Below, one piece after another: positions 10,085 to 22,600 of a stretch of 64,000 nt of DNA. The stretch lies in NCBI RefSeq assembly GCF_949628215.1, contig NW_027441288.1, forward strand, positions 372,001 through 436,000, read 5' to 3'. A program made the position numbers and the translations under genes. The DNA is from Phalacrocorax aristotelis (lineage: Eukaryota > Chordata > Aves > Suliformes > Phalacrocoracidae). Every line of letters begins with the position of its first letter. Within the stretch, counting starts at the first letter, position 1. The notes beneath the pieces were generated by a model that saw only the letters and a list, made by a program, of their open reading frames with translations, did not search any database and had not been told where the DNA came from.

Positions 10085-13000
10085 GGGGAATCAACCCTAG
10101 CTGAACACCTGGTTACACTGAAGCTACGGAATGAAGAAATAGAATTTTTGGTAGATACGGGAGCCACTTATTTGGTATTGAATACACGTGAAGAGAAATT
10201 TGATCATAAATCAGTAGATGTTGCTAGCGCAACAGGGCAAAGAAAAATTAGCCCCTCTCAGAGCCATTAAAGTTTAAATTGGAGAAGCAATGGGCAACTC
10301 ACCAGTTTCTGCATATGCCTGAATGTCCACTGCCTCTGTTATGACGAGATCTATTAGGTCAATTAGATGCTCAAGTAACTTTTAAAGATGGAGAGATTAA
10401 ATCACTAATACCAGAATCAAAAGCCACAGAGGCGAGAGCGTTTATGTTACAGGATTCCTCCAGGGAGGAACGGGTTCCCGAGGAAGTGGAAAACGTAGTA
10501 ATTCCTTTGGTTTGAGCGAGCGGAGCTCCGGAGCGATCTAAGTGGGCAGAGCCGGTAAAAGTAACCTTAAAGCCTGGAGCCAAGCCCGTAAGACAAAAAC
10601 AATACCCTATTAAGCGAGAGGCTCGAAAAGGATTACAGAAGTTAATTATAAAATTTTTCAGAATATGAGCTTTTAGTGGAATGTGAATCAGAATATAGTA
10701 CTCCTGTGTCGCCAGTAAAGAAATCTAGAGGCAAAGAGTATTAGCTAGTTCACGATTTAAGGGCTATAAATCAGGTGGTCCAAGATATACATCCGGTAGT
10801 AGCTAATCCATACGCTTTACTGACCTCTTTTAAAGGAGGAGCATAAATGGTTTACTGTACTAGATTTGAAGGACGCCTTCTTTTGCATACCTCCAGGCAT
10901 AAAAAGTCAAAGCCTATTTGCTTTGGAATGGGAAAGCCCCACCACAGAATGAAAGACACAGCTACCATGGACCGTACTTCCACAAGGATTTAAAAATAGT
11001 CCTACGATACTTGAGACTCAGCTGGCAAAAAAAAATTAGAGATATAGAAAAAACAGAACCCAGGGAGAGGCATCTTGTTACAGAATGCGGATGACATTCT
11101 GATAGCGGCACAAAGTAAAGAAAAATGTTTTGAAATTTTTAAATTTTCTCGGCCAAGGAAGATGCGGAGTTTCCAGAAACAAAACCCAAATAGGAAAAGA
11201 AGCAGCCATTTATTTAGGATTTGAAATATCTCAAAGACAAAGACAATTAGAAAGTGAAAAGAAAGAAACTATTTGTCAAATTCCCGAACCTAGCAGCCCG
11301 AAGGAACTGAGAGCTTTTCTGAAAACAATGAAATAGCATCAGCTCTGGATTCTGAACTATAGACTGTATGTAAAACCATTATTTGAGGCATTGAAAGACT
11401 CAAAAGGATAAATATTTAACCTGGACGCCCGGATGCCAAACGGCATTCAAAGAACTGAAAAGAGCCTCGATGATGGCCCCTGCATTAGGCCTACCTGATT
11501 TCGCTAAACCTTTTCAGTTGTTTGTCCACGAAAGACAACATTTAGCCCTTGGAGTGCTGACACAGCGACTGGGAACCTGGAAGAGACCTGTGGGCTACTT
11601 CTCCAAACAACCTGACCACGCGAGTAAAAGATGGCCTAGGTGTTTACGGGCAGTAGCAACAACAGCGCTGCCGATCCGGGAAGCCCCAAAGTTAACAATG
11701 GGACAGAAGATGACAGTATATGTCCCGCACATAGCGGTGACTGTTTTAGAACAAAAGGGGGGTCGTTGGCTATCCCTTAGCAGAATGTTGAAATATCAAG
11801 TTGTTCTGTTAGAACAAGACGATGTGGAATCGAAGACTACTGCTATACTGAATCCTGCTATGTTTTTAACAACAGAAAACCTTACGGACAATTTAGAACA
11901 CGATCGCTTGCTAACTATTGAACAAGTCTATTCCAGCAGACCAGACCTGAGACACAAACCTCTGGGAAAATCCTGATCTGGAGTTGTTTACAGATGGAAG
12001 AAGCTCTGGGCGAGAAGAGAAGCGAATGGCCGGATATGCTGTCGTTATCGCCGCCGAGGGAACGGAGTCAGGGGTGCTGCCTGCAAACACCTCAGCACAG
12101 AAAGCAGTATTGGTAGCATTGAAGCGAGCTCTGCGAATGGCAGAAGGACAAAGGATAAATATCTAGACTGATTCCAAACGTGCATTTGGTGTGATCCACG
12201 ATCATGGAGCTATTGGGAAGGAGAAAGGACTGCCATCAGCCCAAGAATCATCAATACAGCATAAAGAAGAAATTCTCCAACTTCCGGAAGACGTGCAGAA
12301 ACCAAAAGAAGTGGCGGTAAAGCGTTGCAAAGCTCATCAATTTGGCCAGACGGCTGTAAACATAAGCAAACGACTGACCGATAAAGCTGCAAAGAGGACT
12401 GCAGAGCAAGGTATCCTTGCACTAGTACCAGTAAAACAGATCAGAATTCCAAAGTTGAAACCGAGATATAATAAATTGGATGAGCAATTAGCAGAACAAT
12501 TGGAAGCATCACAAAACACAGAGAGATGGTAGGTAACACCAGAAAAACAAGTAATAACAACAACCACCCCACAAGTTATGACAGAACTTGCAAAAGAAAA
12601 CCATGAGCAAACACATTAGGGTGTAGGCGCTACGGTTTTGAGTTGAAAAACATCTGTAGCGTGTGTAGGCATGACAAGAATAGTTAAACCCATAGTAGCT
12701 AAGTGTCCAATCTGTCCTAGAAATAATCCCCTGAACCAAAGGAAACAACCTTTAGGAGTAACAAAACAAAAAATTCTCCCGGAAATTATTAGCAAATTAA
12801 GTTCTCTGAGTTACCCAGACAAAATAGATATAGCAGTATTTGTCAGTGCTGATTGACAAATTTTCTAGATGGCCAGCAGCTTTCTCGTGCTGCACCGACA
12901 AAGCTAGAGTAGTAGTTAAGACGTTGCTGAAGGAAATAATACCAAGATTTAGAGTGCCAACGGGAATGTCCTCTGATAGAGCACCACATTTTTTTGCAGA

Positions 13001-13109
13001 GGTACTTCAACAAATTAATAACATTTTGGGTAGAAAATGGGACCTGCATACACCCTGGAGACCACAATCAAGTGAAAAATTTCAGAACATGAAGCAAACA
13101 CTAAACTGA
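10085..13109 (+). pseudogene. pol: ERV-B pol remnant (protease, RT, RNase H, integrase)
   Basis: Protease DTG lies near 10154. Reverse transcriptase pieces include LVHDLRAIN near 10745, LDLKDAFF near 10865, LPQGF near 10977 and the active site at 11081-11095, where the expected tyrosine of Y-X-D-D is asparagine (QNADD). An in-frame TAG stands at 10742-10744. RNase H is recognisable near 11976 (FTDG). Integrase has a CPIC zinc-binding piece near 12700 and a core at 12840-13109. In the core the SSGKVER-type motif reads SSEKFQN, so the catalytic glutamate is glutamine, and TGA follows at 13107. Several frameshifts separate the pieces. Confidence 0.9.
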
Positions 13110-13173
13110 CATAGTGGAATATTATTGATCTAGGATGGAAGTATTGAGAAAATTATTATTTCAGAACTTCCAA

Positions 13174-13183
13174 ACAGGGGAAA
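13174..13183 (+). other. ERV-B polypurine tract
   Basis: CAGGGGAAA immediately precedes the TGTAACC of the 3' LTR, the position of the plus-strand primer in retroviruses. Confidence 0.8.
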
Positions 13184-13746
13184 TGTAACCAAAGTGATGA
13201 AATCAACCAGAGACGGTGTTCCATTACGGGAACATGGAGCGTACCAATCAGCGTATCTGTCGATCTGCATTTTAGTCCCTAGGCGATCATTAATGCGAAC
13301 AGAACAACAGACAACGTGCTTCTGTCAGAAAAGGATGAAAAAACGCTGTTTCGCTTAGCGGACTGAGAAAACTAGCCAAGACTGCCAAGAGTAAGAGCCG
13401 AGAAGCTAAAAGCTAATTCCGGCAGGGGGAGATCGCGACCACCGACTCACAGACCACCACCGACCCAAGTAACAGAAGAGAACAACGGAAGAGGACAACC
13501 GAGCCTGCGCAGCGATTTACATACGGAACGAGCAAGTTTGTACCAATCAGCAGACAGGACAATAATGAATATGTATGAATACGTAAAACATTGATCTACA
13601 AATTGTACGGGAAAGGTGCGTGAGGTACGCACGCCAGGAGGAGCGATCCCCCGTGCATCCGGCGCCGCGAATAAAGAATGCCTGCTCTTTAATACTAAAT
13701 TGGTGTTGAGGAGTCGTTTCCGATTTTAACGCATTTTTCGGTAACA
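13184..13746 (+). repeat. ERV-B 3' LTR, copy 1
   Basis: A 563-bp LTR with TGTAACC...GGTAACA ends and AATAAA near 13670. It is followed by CAGG, matching the left target duplication. Confidence 0.94.
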
Positions 13747-13750
13747 CAGG

Positions 13751-13995
13751 GAGTCAGATCAAGAGAGCCAGAGAACAACAAAACACCGACAGGCTACAGG
13801 ACAGAGCAGGAGGAATAAAAAAAAAAAAAAAAAAACGGAGCCAGAGCCAGGCAGAGAGAGGCGGAGAAAGAAAAAGGAGCCACAGGCTACAGGACAGAGA
13901 GAGGGAGGACTGAAAAGACGGGGAGGCAGGGAGACACTCAGAGCGAGATGGAGAAAGAAGGTGCGGGGGGGGGGGGGCGCAAAAAAGTAAATTTT
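13751..13995 (+). repeat. Purine-rich minisatellite, right of ERV-B
   Basis: This continues the tract interrupted by the provirus, including an A-run (about 13819-13836) and a G-run (about 13966-13978). Both runs vary in length in the other units. Confidence 0.85.
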
Positions 13996-14261
13996 GCAGC
14001 AGGTAAGGAAAGAGAGGGGGCCGGGGGAGAGACAGGGAGGGCCCAGGACGCACAAGAGAGGCAACGGGGCCCCAGTGGCCCAGGACTCACCGCGACTCTC
14101 GCTCTCAGCGCTGCTGGCACAATTTAGCCGTTCAGATGCTTCTTTCCCCTCCTCTCCTCCCTGCCTCTTCTGCAGCTCCAGACTCTAGGCCGTCCTCCAC
14201 CTGAAGAGAATACGTGGGTGTCTTACAGCTCTTACCAGATAAGGCTTCCTAGGCACGTAGC

Positions 14262-14858
14262 CTAGCTTGCTCGTGCACTACACGCCCGTACCCAACTCCG
14301 GGTTACGCGTACAGACCCTACGGTGCACGTTGGTGGCCTGGCCCGCTGCGGGCTATGAAGGGGGATCCTTCCTCCCCCACCTGCATGGACAGGCTCTCTC
14401 TTGCCTGCGGCAGGAAGGCAGCTGGCAGCCAGAGCACCTTCAGTTTCTTCTTCTTTACCTTTCGTTGGCGTCTCCAGCTTCAGCTGAGGCAGCTCCTGTC
14501 CGCAGCCGGGAAGGGCTTTGTCTATCCCTTTTCGGCCCTGCGCTGCGAGGACGGCGAGGACGGGCAGAGAGAAGCCACGCGAGCCTGAGACGGCCACAGG
14601 CAACGGCATCCCCGGGGGAAGGACAGACAACCACGTCCTCAGCACGGTCTCTGGGAGAGGGAAAGAAGAAACAGTGACCGTCATTACCGTCGATCGACCC
14701 TGGCCAAAGCCTCTCCTTCCGCAGGGGCTTCTGGACACACCGCTCCCTCCCCACGCTACTGCTAAGGGCCCCTGCACCAAGGGGGAATCCAGTGCGCTTG
14801 AGGGACGGCTTGCTGCCTTCACGACAGGGCCTGGGGGCGGCCTAAGGCTATGCAGCAC
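14262..14858 (-). CDS. Unrecognised 198-codon open frame in D1 (doubtful gene)
   Basis: The frame is open here and in D3 (52400-52996) but interrupted by TGA in D2 (42798-42800). A pyrimidine-rich tract ending in CAG lies inside it, next to ACCGTGCTGAGG, so part may be intron. The C-terminal half (KGKEEETEGALAAS) is the most protein-like part. No domain, signal peptide or membrane segment was recognised. GC-rich sequence opens frames by chance, so confidence is low. Confidence 0.25.
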   Translation of the reverse strand: MLHSLRPPPGPVVKAASRPSSALDSPLVQGPLAVAWGGSGVSRSPCGRRGFGQGRSTVMTVTVSSFPLPETVLRTWLSVLPPGMPLPVAVSGSRGFSLPVLAVLAAQGRKGIDKALPGCGQELPQLKLETPTKGKEEETEGALAASCLPAAGKREPVHAGGGGRIPLHSPQRARPPTCTVGSVRVTRSWVRACSARAS

Positions 14859-14958
14859 GCTTATGGGGAGGTGCCGGAGCTGGGGGCAGGCGCACGGGGC
14901 AAGGGGGGCCCGGGGAGGCTGAGCGGGACCTCCGGTGGGCCGGGGAGGCGGCCATCAT
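14848..14958 (-). CDS. Short ATGATG frame in D1 (36 codons, doubtful)
   Basis: Begins directly after a CAG acceptor-like site and reads MMAASPAHRRSRSASPG. The same frame is kept in D2 (42374-42484), D3 (52300-52410) and, diverged, in P (38181-38276). It could be a first coding exon whose donor lies before the stop, or have no function. Confidence 0.3.
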   Translation of the reverse strand: MMAASPAHRRSRSASPGPPCPVRLPPAPAPPHKRAA

Positions 14959-15213
14959 CTGCGCCCTGGGCACGGGGAAAAGGTCATCGTCCTCCTCCTT
15001 TCCCTCTTCCCTTCTGTCAGCTCCCGGGGAACTCACCGCTTCTCGGGAAGCGGCCGCACCCGCAAGCCCCCAGTAATCAACACGAATCCAACCCCAAAAA
15101 TACACCTCGCGTACCGTACGCGCCACGGCCGCCCGGCACCCGAGCGCCGGAAGACCGCGCCTCCCGCCATGCCCGGCGAACCACGTGACAGGGCCGGCAG
15201 CCACTGCGCCAGG

Positions 15214-15294
15214 AATACAGCTCCCGGCATGCTCTGCGGCACAACCCGGCCGCCCGGCAGCCGCAAGGACTACAGCTCCCGGCATGCTCTGCGG
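15214..15294 (+). promoter_or_regulatory. Tandem ZNF143/STAF-type promoter motifs in D1
   Basis: ACTACAGCTCCCGGCATGC followed by TCTGCGG at 15269-15294 closely fits the ZNF143 motif (ACTACAnnTCCCrGCATGC). A second copy at 15214-15239 has AATACA in place of ACTACA. The spacing of about 55 bases and shared flanks show a local tandem duplication. Such motifs usually lie just upstream of vertebrate transcription starts. Confidence 0.75.
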
Positions 15295-15849
15295 CACAAC
15301 CCGGCCGCCCGGCGGCCGGTTTGATGCGGAGCCACCCAGCATCCCTGCGAGCACAGCTGCAGGCGCAACAGCAGTTACGCAGCCACAACTAGGCACTAAA
15401 CAAAGGCTTTCCAACTCTGGAGGTCTAGAACAGGTAGACATTAGCACAGAAGCACAAGGGGCTCCGTCACCCTGCACAAATCTCCCCGTGCCTACACACG
15501 CACACGTTCAGAAGTTAGTTATCAGAAAACGCCCGACTCAGCCATTTGCCACAGTCACGAGACTCACGACATGATAACACGACATGACACACGAGGTGGG
15601 CTCAGAGTTTTAAGGCAAGAAATACCTCCCACGCCCCCCACCCGAGATCTTTCAGGGTCCACACCAGCCATCGCCCCGCACCAAACCTACCCGGCCAAAG
15701 GCTTTCAGGTGGCCCGAAACACTGTACACAGAAAATAACCAGGGACAGACCTGCATTGTTCGGAAGCGAACGATGCCCGACCGGGGCTCCTCTGCGGGGC
15801 ACGGAGCCCCCCGGCCCCGCCCGGAGACACACACCCGCCCCCCGCTGCC

Positions 15850-16460
15850 CGAACTCACCCACCAGCGCTCTCCGGCCCCCGGACACGGCCGCGCTGCTCT
15901 CTCAGGCGGCTGCCGCAGGCGAGGCTCGGGCACCGCCAGGCCTCCAGGCGTCCCGAGGGGCTGCCGGCCACCGCAGGGCATGGCTGCCGGCGGCCGGACC
16001 GCCGCGGCGCTCCCCGCCCAGCTCCGAGCAGGCTCCGCCGGGCCGCGGGCTTCCCACGCCGGGCCGCAGAGGGGCCCCGGCACCGCACAGGGACGCCTCG
16101 CGACCCGGCCGCCACACGCACCGGCCCTTCGGCCTCCACACGCACCGCTCCCGCCCCCGCTCCGACGCGCCGCGCACGCGCCACCGGAAGCCCGAGCCCC
16201 GCGGGGCGGCCCTTAAAGGGCGGCCGGAAGGAACGGCCCCCACCGGCCCCGCCACCGCGCCCAGCCGGTGAGCGCCAGCGCCCCCTGCTGGCCGGGCCGC
16301 GCTCAGCTCGTGAGGGCGCCGAGGGCCGGGCGGGGCGGGACGCGCCGGCTCGGGGCCAGCGCCTTCTCGGAGCGAGCGGGAAACCCCTGCGGGCCCCGGT
16401 CACGGCCGGGCAGAGCCGCGCGCCCTCCGAGAGCTGCTGAACGCGGCTGCCGCTCGTGAC
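15850..16460 (-). promoter_or_regulatory. CpG-island promoter of D1
   Basis: Extremely GC- and CpG-rich with a TTTAAGG element at about 16212, CTTCCGG ETS-like sites and a CTCF motif. An ATG at about 15981 on the minus strand opens a frame that reaches a TGG|GTGAGT donor-like site near 15850. The ATG is lost (ATC) in D2 and D3. Confidence 0.6.
16275..16291 (-). promoter_or_regulatory. Consensus CTCF motif (D1)
   Basis: CCAGCAGGGGGCGCTGG on the minus strand matches the CTCF core CCAnnAGrkGGCr. Same sequence, opposite strand, at 32256, 41042 and 51023. Binding is inferred. Confidence 0.75.
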
Positions 16461-16572
16461 ACATACCGAGCCGTCTGCGACGGGAGCGGGCAGAGGAGGA
16501 AGGGGCCGGCGGCCGCGGGGCCTGGCCCCAGGCGGGGGGGAGGGGCTGGGGCCCGGGGGGCCGCCCCCCTAC

Positions 16573-16629
16573 TCACAGTTCCCTCACAGTTCCCTCACAG
16601 TTCCCTCACAGTTCCCTCACAGTTCCTTC
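16573..16629 (+). repeat. 11-bp satellite, about 5 copies
   Basis: A short run of CAGTTCCCTCA between the D1 promoter and the larger minisatellite. It passes directly into CAGTACAT-type units, showing the two satellites are continuous. Confidence 0.9.
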
Positions 16630-19600
16630 CCAGTACATAACAGTTACCTCCCAGTACATCCCAGTAGATCCTGGTACATCCCAAATCCCTGCCAGTTCCA
16701 CCCGGTACAACCCAGTACAAGCCTGTACATCCTAGTTCCTCCACGGTACATCCCAGGGCATCCCCGCACATTGTAGTGCCTCCCAGTACATCCCAGGTCC
16801 CTCCCAGTACATACCAGTTCCCTCCCGGTACATACCAGTTCCCTCCCGGTACATCCCAGTTCCCACCCAGTACATCCTACTACATACCAGTTCCCTCCCA
16901 GTTCCCTCCCAGTACATCCCAGTACTTCACAGTTCCCTCCCAGTACATCCCAGTACGTCCCAGTTCCCCTCAGTACATAACACTTCCCTCCCAGTACATA
17001 CCAGTACATCCCAGTGTCCTCACAGTACGTCCCAGTTCCCTCCCAGTACATCCCAGTTCCCTACCAGTACATCCCAGTTACCTCCCTGTTCCTTCCCAGT
17101 ACATAACAGTTACCTCCCAGTACATCCCAGTAGATCCTGGTACATCCCAAATCCCTGCCAGTTCCACCCGGTACAACCCAGTACAAGCCTGTACATCCTA
17201 GTTCCTCCACAGTACATCCCAGGGCATCCCCGCACATTGTAGTGCCTCCCAGTACATCCCAGTTCCCTCCCAGTACTGGGAGGGACCTGGGATGTACTGG
17301 GAGGGAACTGGGATGTACTGGGAGGGACCTGGGATGTACTGGGATGTAATGGGACGGAACTGGGATGTAATGGGACGGAACTGGGAAAGAAGTGGTAGTG
17401 AACCGGGAGGGAATTGGGATGTATGGGGATGAACTGGTAGGGAACTGGGATGTACTGGCATGGAACGGGGATGTATTGGGATGTACAGGAACAGAACTGG
17501 AATGTACAGCGATGTATTGGCATGTACTGGGAGCGAGCTGGGATTTACTGGGATGTACTGGGAGGAAACTGGGACGTACTGGGAGGGAACTGGGATGTAC
17601 TGGGATGTAATGGGACGGAACTGGGATGTATTGGGAGGCACTGGGAAAGAAGTGGTAGTGAACCGGGAGGGAATTGGGATGTACGGGGATGAACTGGTAG
17701 GAAACTGGGATGTACTGGCATGGAACGGGGATGTATTGGGATGTACAGGAACGGAACTGGAATGTACTGCGATGTATTGGGATGTACTGGCAGCGAGCTG
17801 GGATTTACTGGGATGTACTGGGAGGAAACTGGGATTACTGGGAGGAAACTGGGATATACTGGGAGGCATTGGGAGGGAAGTGGGTGTCAACTGGGACATT
17901 CCAGTTTCCTCCCAGTACATCCCAGTTCCCTCCCAGTCCGTCCCAATCCCCTCCCAGTACATCCCAGTTCCCTGCCAGTATGTCCCAGTACATCCCAGTT
18001 CCCTCCCAGTACATCCCAGTTCCCTCCCAGTACATCCCAGTTCCCTCCCAGTTCCCTCCCACTACATCCCAGTACATCCCAGTTCCCTCCCAGTACATAC
18101 CAGTTCCCTCCCAGTACATCCCAGTACATCCTGGTACATCCCAGTTCCCACCCAGTACATCCTACTACATACCAGTTCCCTCCCAGTTCACTCCCAGTAC
18201 ATCCCAGTACTTCACAGTTCCCTCCCAGTACATCCCAGTACGTCCCAGTTCCCCTCAGTACATAACACTTCCCTCCAAGTACATACCAGTACATCCCAGT
18301 GTCCTCACGGTACGTCCCAGTTCCCTCCCAGTACATCCCAGTTACCTCCCTGTTCCTTCCCAGTACATAACAGTTACCTCCCAGTACATCCTAGTAGATC
18401 CTAGGACATTTCAAATCCCTGCCAGTTCCACCCGGTACAACCCAGTACAAGCCTGTACATCCTAGTTCCTCCACAGTACATCCCAGGGCATCCCCGCACA
18501 TTGTAGTGCCTCCCAGTACATCCCAGTTCCCTCCCAGTACTGGGAGGGACCTGGGATGTACTGGGAGGAACCTGGGACGTACTGGGAGGGAACTGGGATG
18601 TACTGGGATGTAATGGGACGGAACTGGGATGTATTGGGAGGCACTGGGAAAGAAGTGGTAGTGAACCGGGAGGGAATTGGGATGTACGGGGATGAACTGG
18701 TAGGAAACTGGGATGTACTGGCATGGAACGGGGATGTATTGGGATGTACAGGAACAGAACTGGAATGTACAGCGATGTATTGGCATGTACTGGCAGCGAG
18801 CTGGGATTTACTGGGATGTAATGGGAGGAAACTGGGATATACTGGGAGGAAACTGGGATATACTGGGAGGAAACTGGGAGGGAAGTGGGTGTCAACTGGG
18901 ACATTCCAGTTTCCTCCCAGTACATCCCAGTTCCCTACCAGTGCAGCCCAGTACATCCCAGTTCCCTCCCAGTCCGTCCCAATCCCCTCCCAGTACATCC
19001 CAGTTCCCTGCCAGTATGTCCTAGTTCATCCCAGTTCCCTCCCAGTACATACCAGTTCCCTCCCAGTACATCCCAGTTCCCTCCCAGTTCCCTCCCACTA
19101 CATCCCAGTACATCCCAGTTCCCTCCCAGTACATACCAGTTCCCTCCCAGTACATCCCAGTTCCCTCCCGGTACATCCCAGTTCCCACCCAGTACATCCT
19201 ACTACATACCAGTTCCCTCCCAGTTCACTCCCAGTACATCCCAGTACATCCCAGTTCCCTCACAGTACATCCCAGTTCCCTCACAGTTCACACACAGTTC
19301 ACTCCCAGTTCCATTCCAGTACATCCCAGTACATGCCACTTTCCTCCAAGTAAATCCCAGTACCCTCCCACTACATTCAAGTTCCCTCCCACTTCCCTCT
19401 AAGTACATCCCAGTACTTCACAGTTCACTCCCAGTACATCACAGTTCCCCCTCGGTAAATAACAATTCCCTCCCAGTACACCCCAGTACATCCCAGTTCC
19501 CTCCCAGTATGTCCCACTACATCCCAGTTCCCTCCCAGTCCATCCCAGTTCCCTCCCAGTAAATCCCAATTCCCAACACTTTCCACCCAGTACATCCCAG

Positions 19601-22600
19601 TTCCCTCCCAGTACATCCCAGTTCCCTCTAAGTACATCCCAGTACTTGACAGTTCCCTCCCAGTTCACTCCCAGTACACAACAGTTACCTCCCAGTACAT
19701 CCCAGTACATCCTAGTAGATACTAGGACATTTCAAATCCCTGCCAGTTCCACCCGGTACAACCGAGTGCAAGCCTGTACATCCTAGTTCCTCCACAGTAC
19801 ATCCCTGTGCATCCCCGCACATTGTAGTGCCTTCCAGTACATCCCAGGTCCCTCCCAGTTCACTCCCAGTACATAACAGTTACCTCCCAGTACATCCCAG
19901 TACATCCCAGTAGATCCTGGTACATCCCAAATCCCTGCCAGTTCCACCCGGTACAACCGAGTACAAGCCTGTACATCCTAGTTCCTCCACGGCACATCCC
20001 AGGACATCCCCGCACATTGTAGTGCCTCCCAGTACATCCCAGATCCCTCCCAGTACTGGGAGGGATCTGGGATGTACTGGGAGGGAACTGGGACGTACTG
20101 GGAGGGAACTGGGATGTACTGGGATGTAATGGGACGGAACTGGGATGTATTGGGAGGCACTGGGAAAGAAGTGGTAGTGAACCGGGAGGGAATTGGTATG
20201 TACGGGGATGAACTGGTAGGAAACTGGGATGTACTGGCATGGAACGGGGATGTATTAGGATGTACAGGAACGGAACTGGAATGTACTGCGATGTACTGGG
20301 ATGTACTGGCAGCGAGCTGGGATTTACTGGGATGTACTGGGAGGAAACTGGGATATACTGGGAGGAAACTGGGATATACTGGGAGGAAACTGGGAGGGAA
20401 GTGGGTGTCAACTGGGACATTCCAGATTCCTCCCAGTACATCCCAGTTCCCTACCAGTGCAGCCCTGTACATCCCAGTTCCCTCCCAGTCCGTCCCAATC
20501 CCCTCCCAGTACATCCCAGTTCCCTGCCAGTATGTCCCAGTACATCCCAGTTCCCTCCCAGTACATCCCAGTTCCCTCCCAGTACATCCCAGTTCCCTCC
20601 CAGTTCCCTCCCACTACATCCCAGTACATCCCAGTTCCCTCCCAGTACATACCAGTTCCCTCCCAGTACATCCCAGTATATCCTGGTACATCCCAGTTCC
20701 CACCCAGTACATCCTACTACATACCAGTTCCCTCCCAGTTCACTCCCAGTACATCCCAGTACGTCCCAGTTCCCCTCAGTACATAACACTGCCCTCCCAG
20801 TACATACCAGTACATCCCAGTGTCCTCACAGTACGTCCCAGTTCCCTCCCAGTACATCACAGTTCCCTACCAGTACATCCCAGTTACCTCCCTGTTCCTT
20901 CCCAGTACATAACAGTTACTTCCCAGTACATCCCAGTAGACCCTGGTACATCCCAAATCCCTGCCAGTTCCACCCGGTACAACCCAGTACAAGCCTGTAC
21001 ATCCTAGTTCCTCCACAGTACATCCCAGGGCATCCCCGCACATTGTAGTGCCTCCCAGTACATCCCAGTTCCCTCCCAGTACTGGGAGGGAACTGGGATG
21101 TACTGGGAGGGAACTGGGATGTACTGGGAGGGACCTGGGATGTAGTGGGATGCAATGGGACAGAACTGGGATGTAATGGGACGGAACTGGGAAAGAAGTG
21201 GTAGTGAACCGGGAGGGAATTGGGATGTACGGGGATGAACTGGTAGGGAACTGGGATGTACTGGCATGGAACGGGGATGTATTGGGATGTACAGGAACAG
21301 AACTGGAATGTACAGCGATGTATTGGCATGTACTGGCAGCGAGCTGGGATTTACTGGGATGTACTGGGAGGAAACTGGGATATACTGGGAGGAAACTGGG
21401 ATATACTGGGAGACATTGGGAGGGAAGTGGGTGTCAACTGGGACATTCCAGTTTCCTCCCAGTACATCCCAGTTCCCTACCAGTGCAGCCCAGTACATCC
21501 CAGTTCCCTCCCAGTCCGTCCCAATCCCCTCCCAGTACATCCCAGTTCCCTGCCAGTATGTCCCAGTACATCCCAGTTCCCTCCCAGTACATCCCAGTTC
21601 CCTCCCAGTACATACCAGTTCCCTCCCAGTACATCCCAGTACATCCTGGTAGATCCCAGTTCCCACCCAGTACATCCTACTACATACCAGTTCCCTCCCA
21701 GTTCACTCCCAGTACATCCCAGTACTTCACAGTTCCCTCCCAGTACATCCCAGTACACACCAGTTCCCCTCTGTACATAACACTTCCCTCCCAGTACATA
21801 ACAGTACATCCCAGTGTCCTCACAGTACGTCCCAGTTCCCTCCCAGTACATCCCAGTTCCCTACCAGTACGTCCCAGTTCCCTCCCAGTTCACTCCCAGT
21901 ACATAACAGTTACCTCCCAGTACATCCCAGTACATCCCAGTAGATCCTGGTACATCCCAAATCCCTGCTAGTTCCACCCGGTACAACCCAGTACAAGCCT
22001 GTACATCCTAGTTCCTCCACAGTACATCCCAGGGCATCCCCGCACATTGTAGTGCCCCCCAGTACATCCCAGGTCCCTCCCAGTACTGGGAGGGACCTGG
22101 GATGTACTGGGAGGGAACTGGGATGTACTGGGAGGGACCTGGGATGTACTGGGATGTAATGGGACGGAACTGGGATGTATTGGGAGGCACTGGGAAAGAA
22201 GTGGTAGCGAACCGGGAGGGACCTGGGATGTACTGGGAGGCACTACAATGTGCGGGGATGCCCTGGGATGTACTGTGGAGGAACTAGGATGTACAGGCTT
22301 GTACTGGGTTGTACCGGGTGGAACAGGCAGGGATTTGGGATGTACCAGGATCTACTGGGATGTACTGGGAGGTAACTGTTATGTACTGGGAAGGAACAGG
22401 GAGGGAACTGGGATGTACTGGTAGGGAACTGGGATGTACTGGGAGGGAACTGGGACATACTGTGAGGACACTGGGATGTACTGGTATGTACTGGGAGGGA
22501 AGTGTTATGTACAGAGGGGAACTGGTGCGTACTGGGATGTACTGGGAGGGAACTGTGAAGTACTGGGATGTACTGGGAGTGAACTGGGAGGGAACTGGTA

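Larger units (their letters stand above)
8123..13746 (+). mobile_element. ERV-B provirus, copy 1: defective, no envelope
   Basis: A 5.6-kb gamma-type provirus with two LTRs, a primer site, degraded gag and pol, and only about 75 bases between integrase and the polypurine tract. Envelope and the integrase C-terminus are therefore missing. Multiple frameshifts and stops disrupt gag and pol. The LTRs differ by roughly 6% by eye, consistent with an old insertion. It sits inside the purine-rich minisatellite with a perfect 4-bp target duplication. A nearly identical inverted copy lies at 43585-49198. Confidence 0.95.
13996..16572 (-). other. D1 composite gene fragment (CpG-island promoter region and exon-like segments)
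   Basis: The same 2.5-kb segment occurs inverted at 40761-43350 (D2) and 50741-53270 (D3), and in longer, partly homologous form at 31960-38600 (P). Sense on the minus strand is inferred from splice-like signals in the copies. From right to left it holds a GC-rich promoter with a CTCF site, a candidate first exon ending in a GTGAGT donor, two ZNF143-type motifs, a short ATGATG frame, an open 198-codon frame, and a terminal exon-like segment. I do not recognise the gene. It may be non-coding or a broken copy. Confidence 0.65.

Noticed and set aside
13110-13183. Possible envelope gene of ERV-B
   Set aside because: Only about 75 bases separate integrase from the polypurine tract.
15855-16403. 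Overlapping long frames on both strands of the D and P promoters
   Set aside because: Compositional; frames are not preserved between copies because of single-base insertions.
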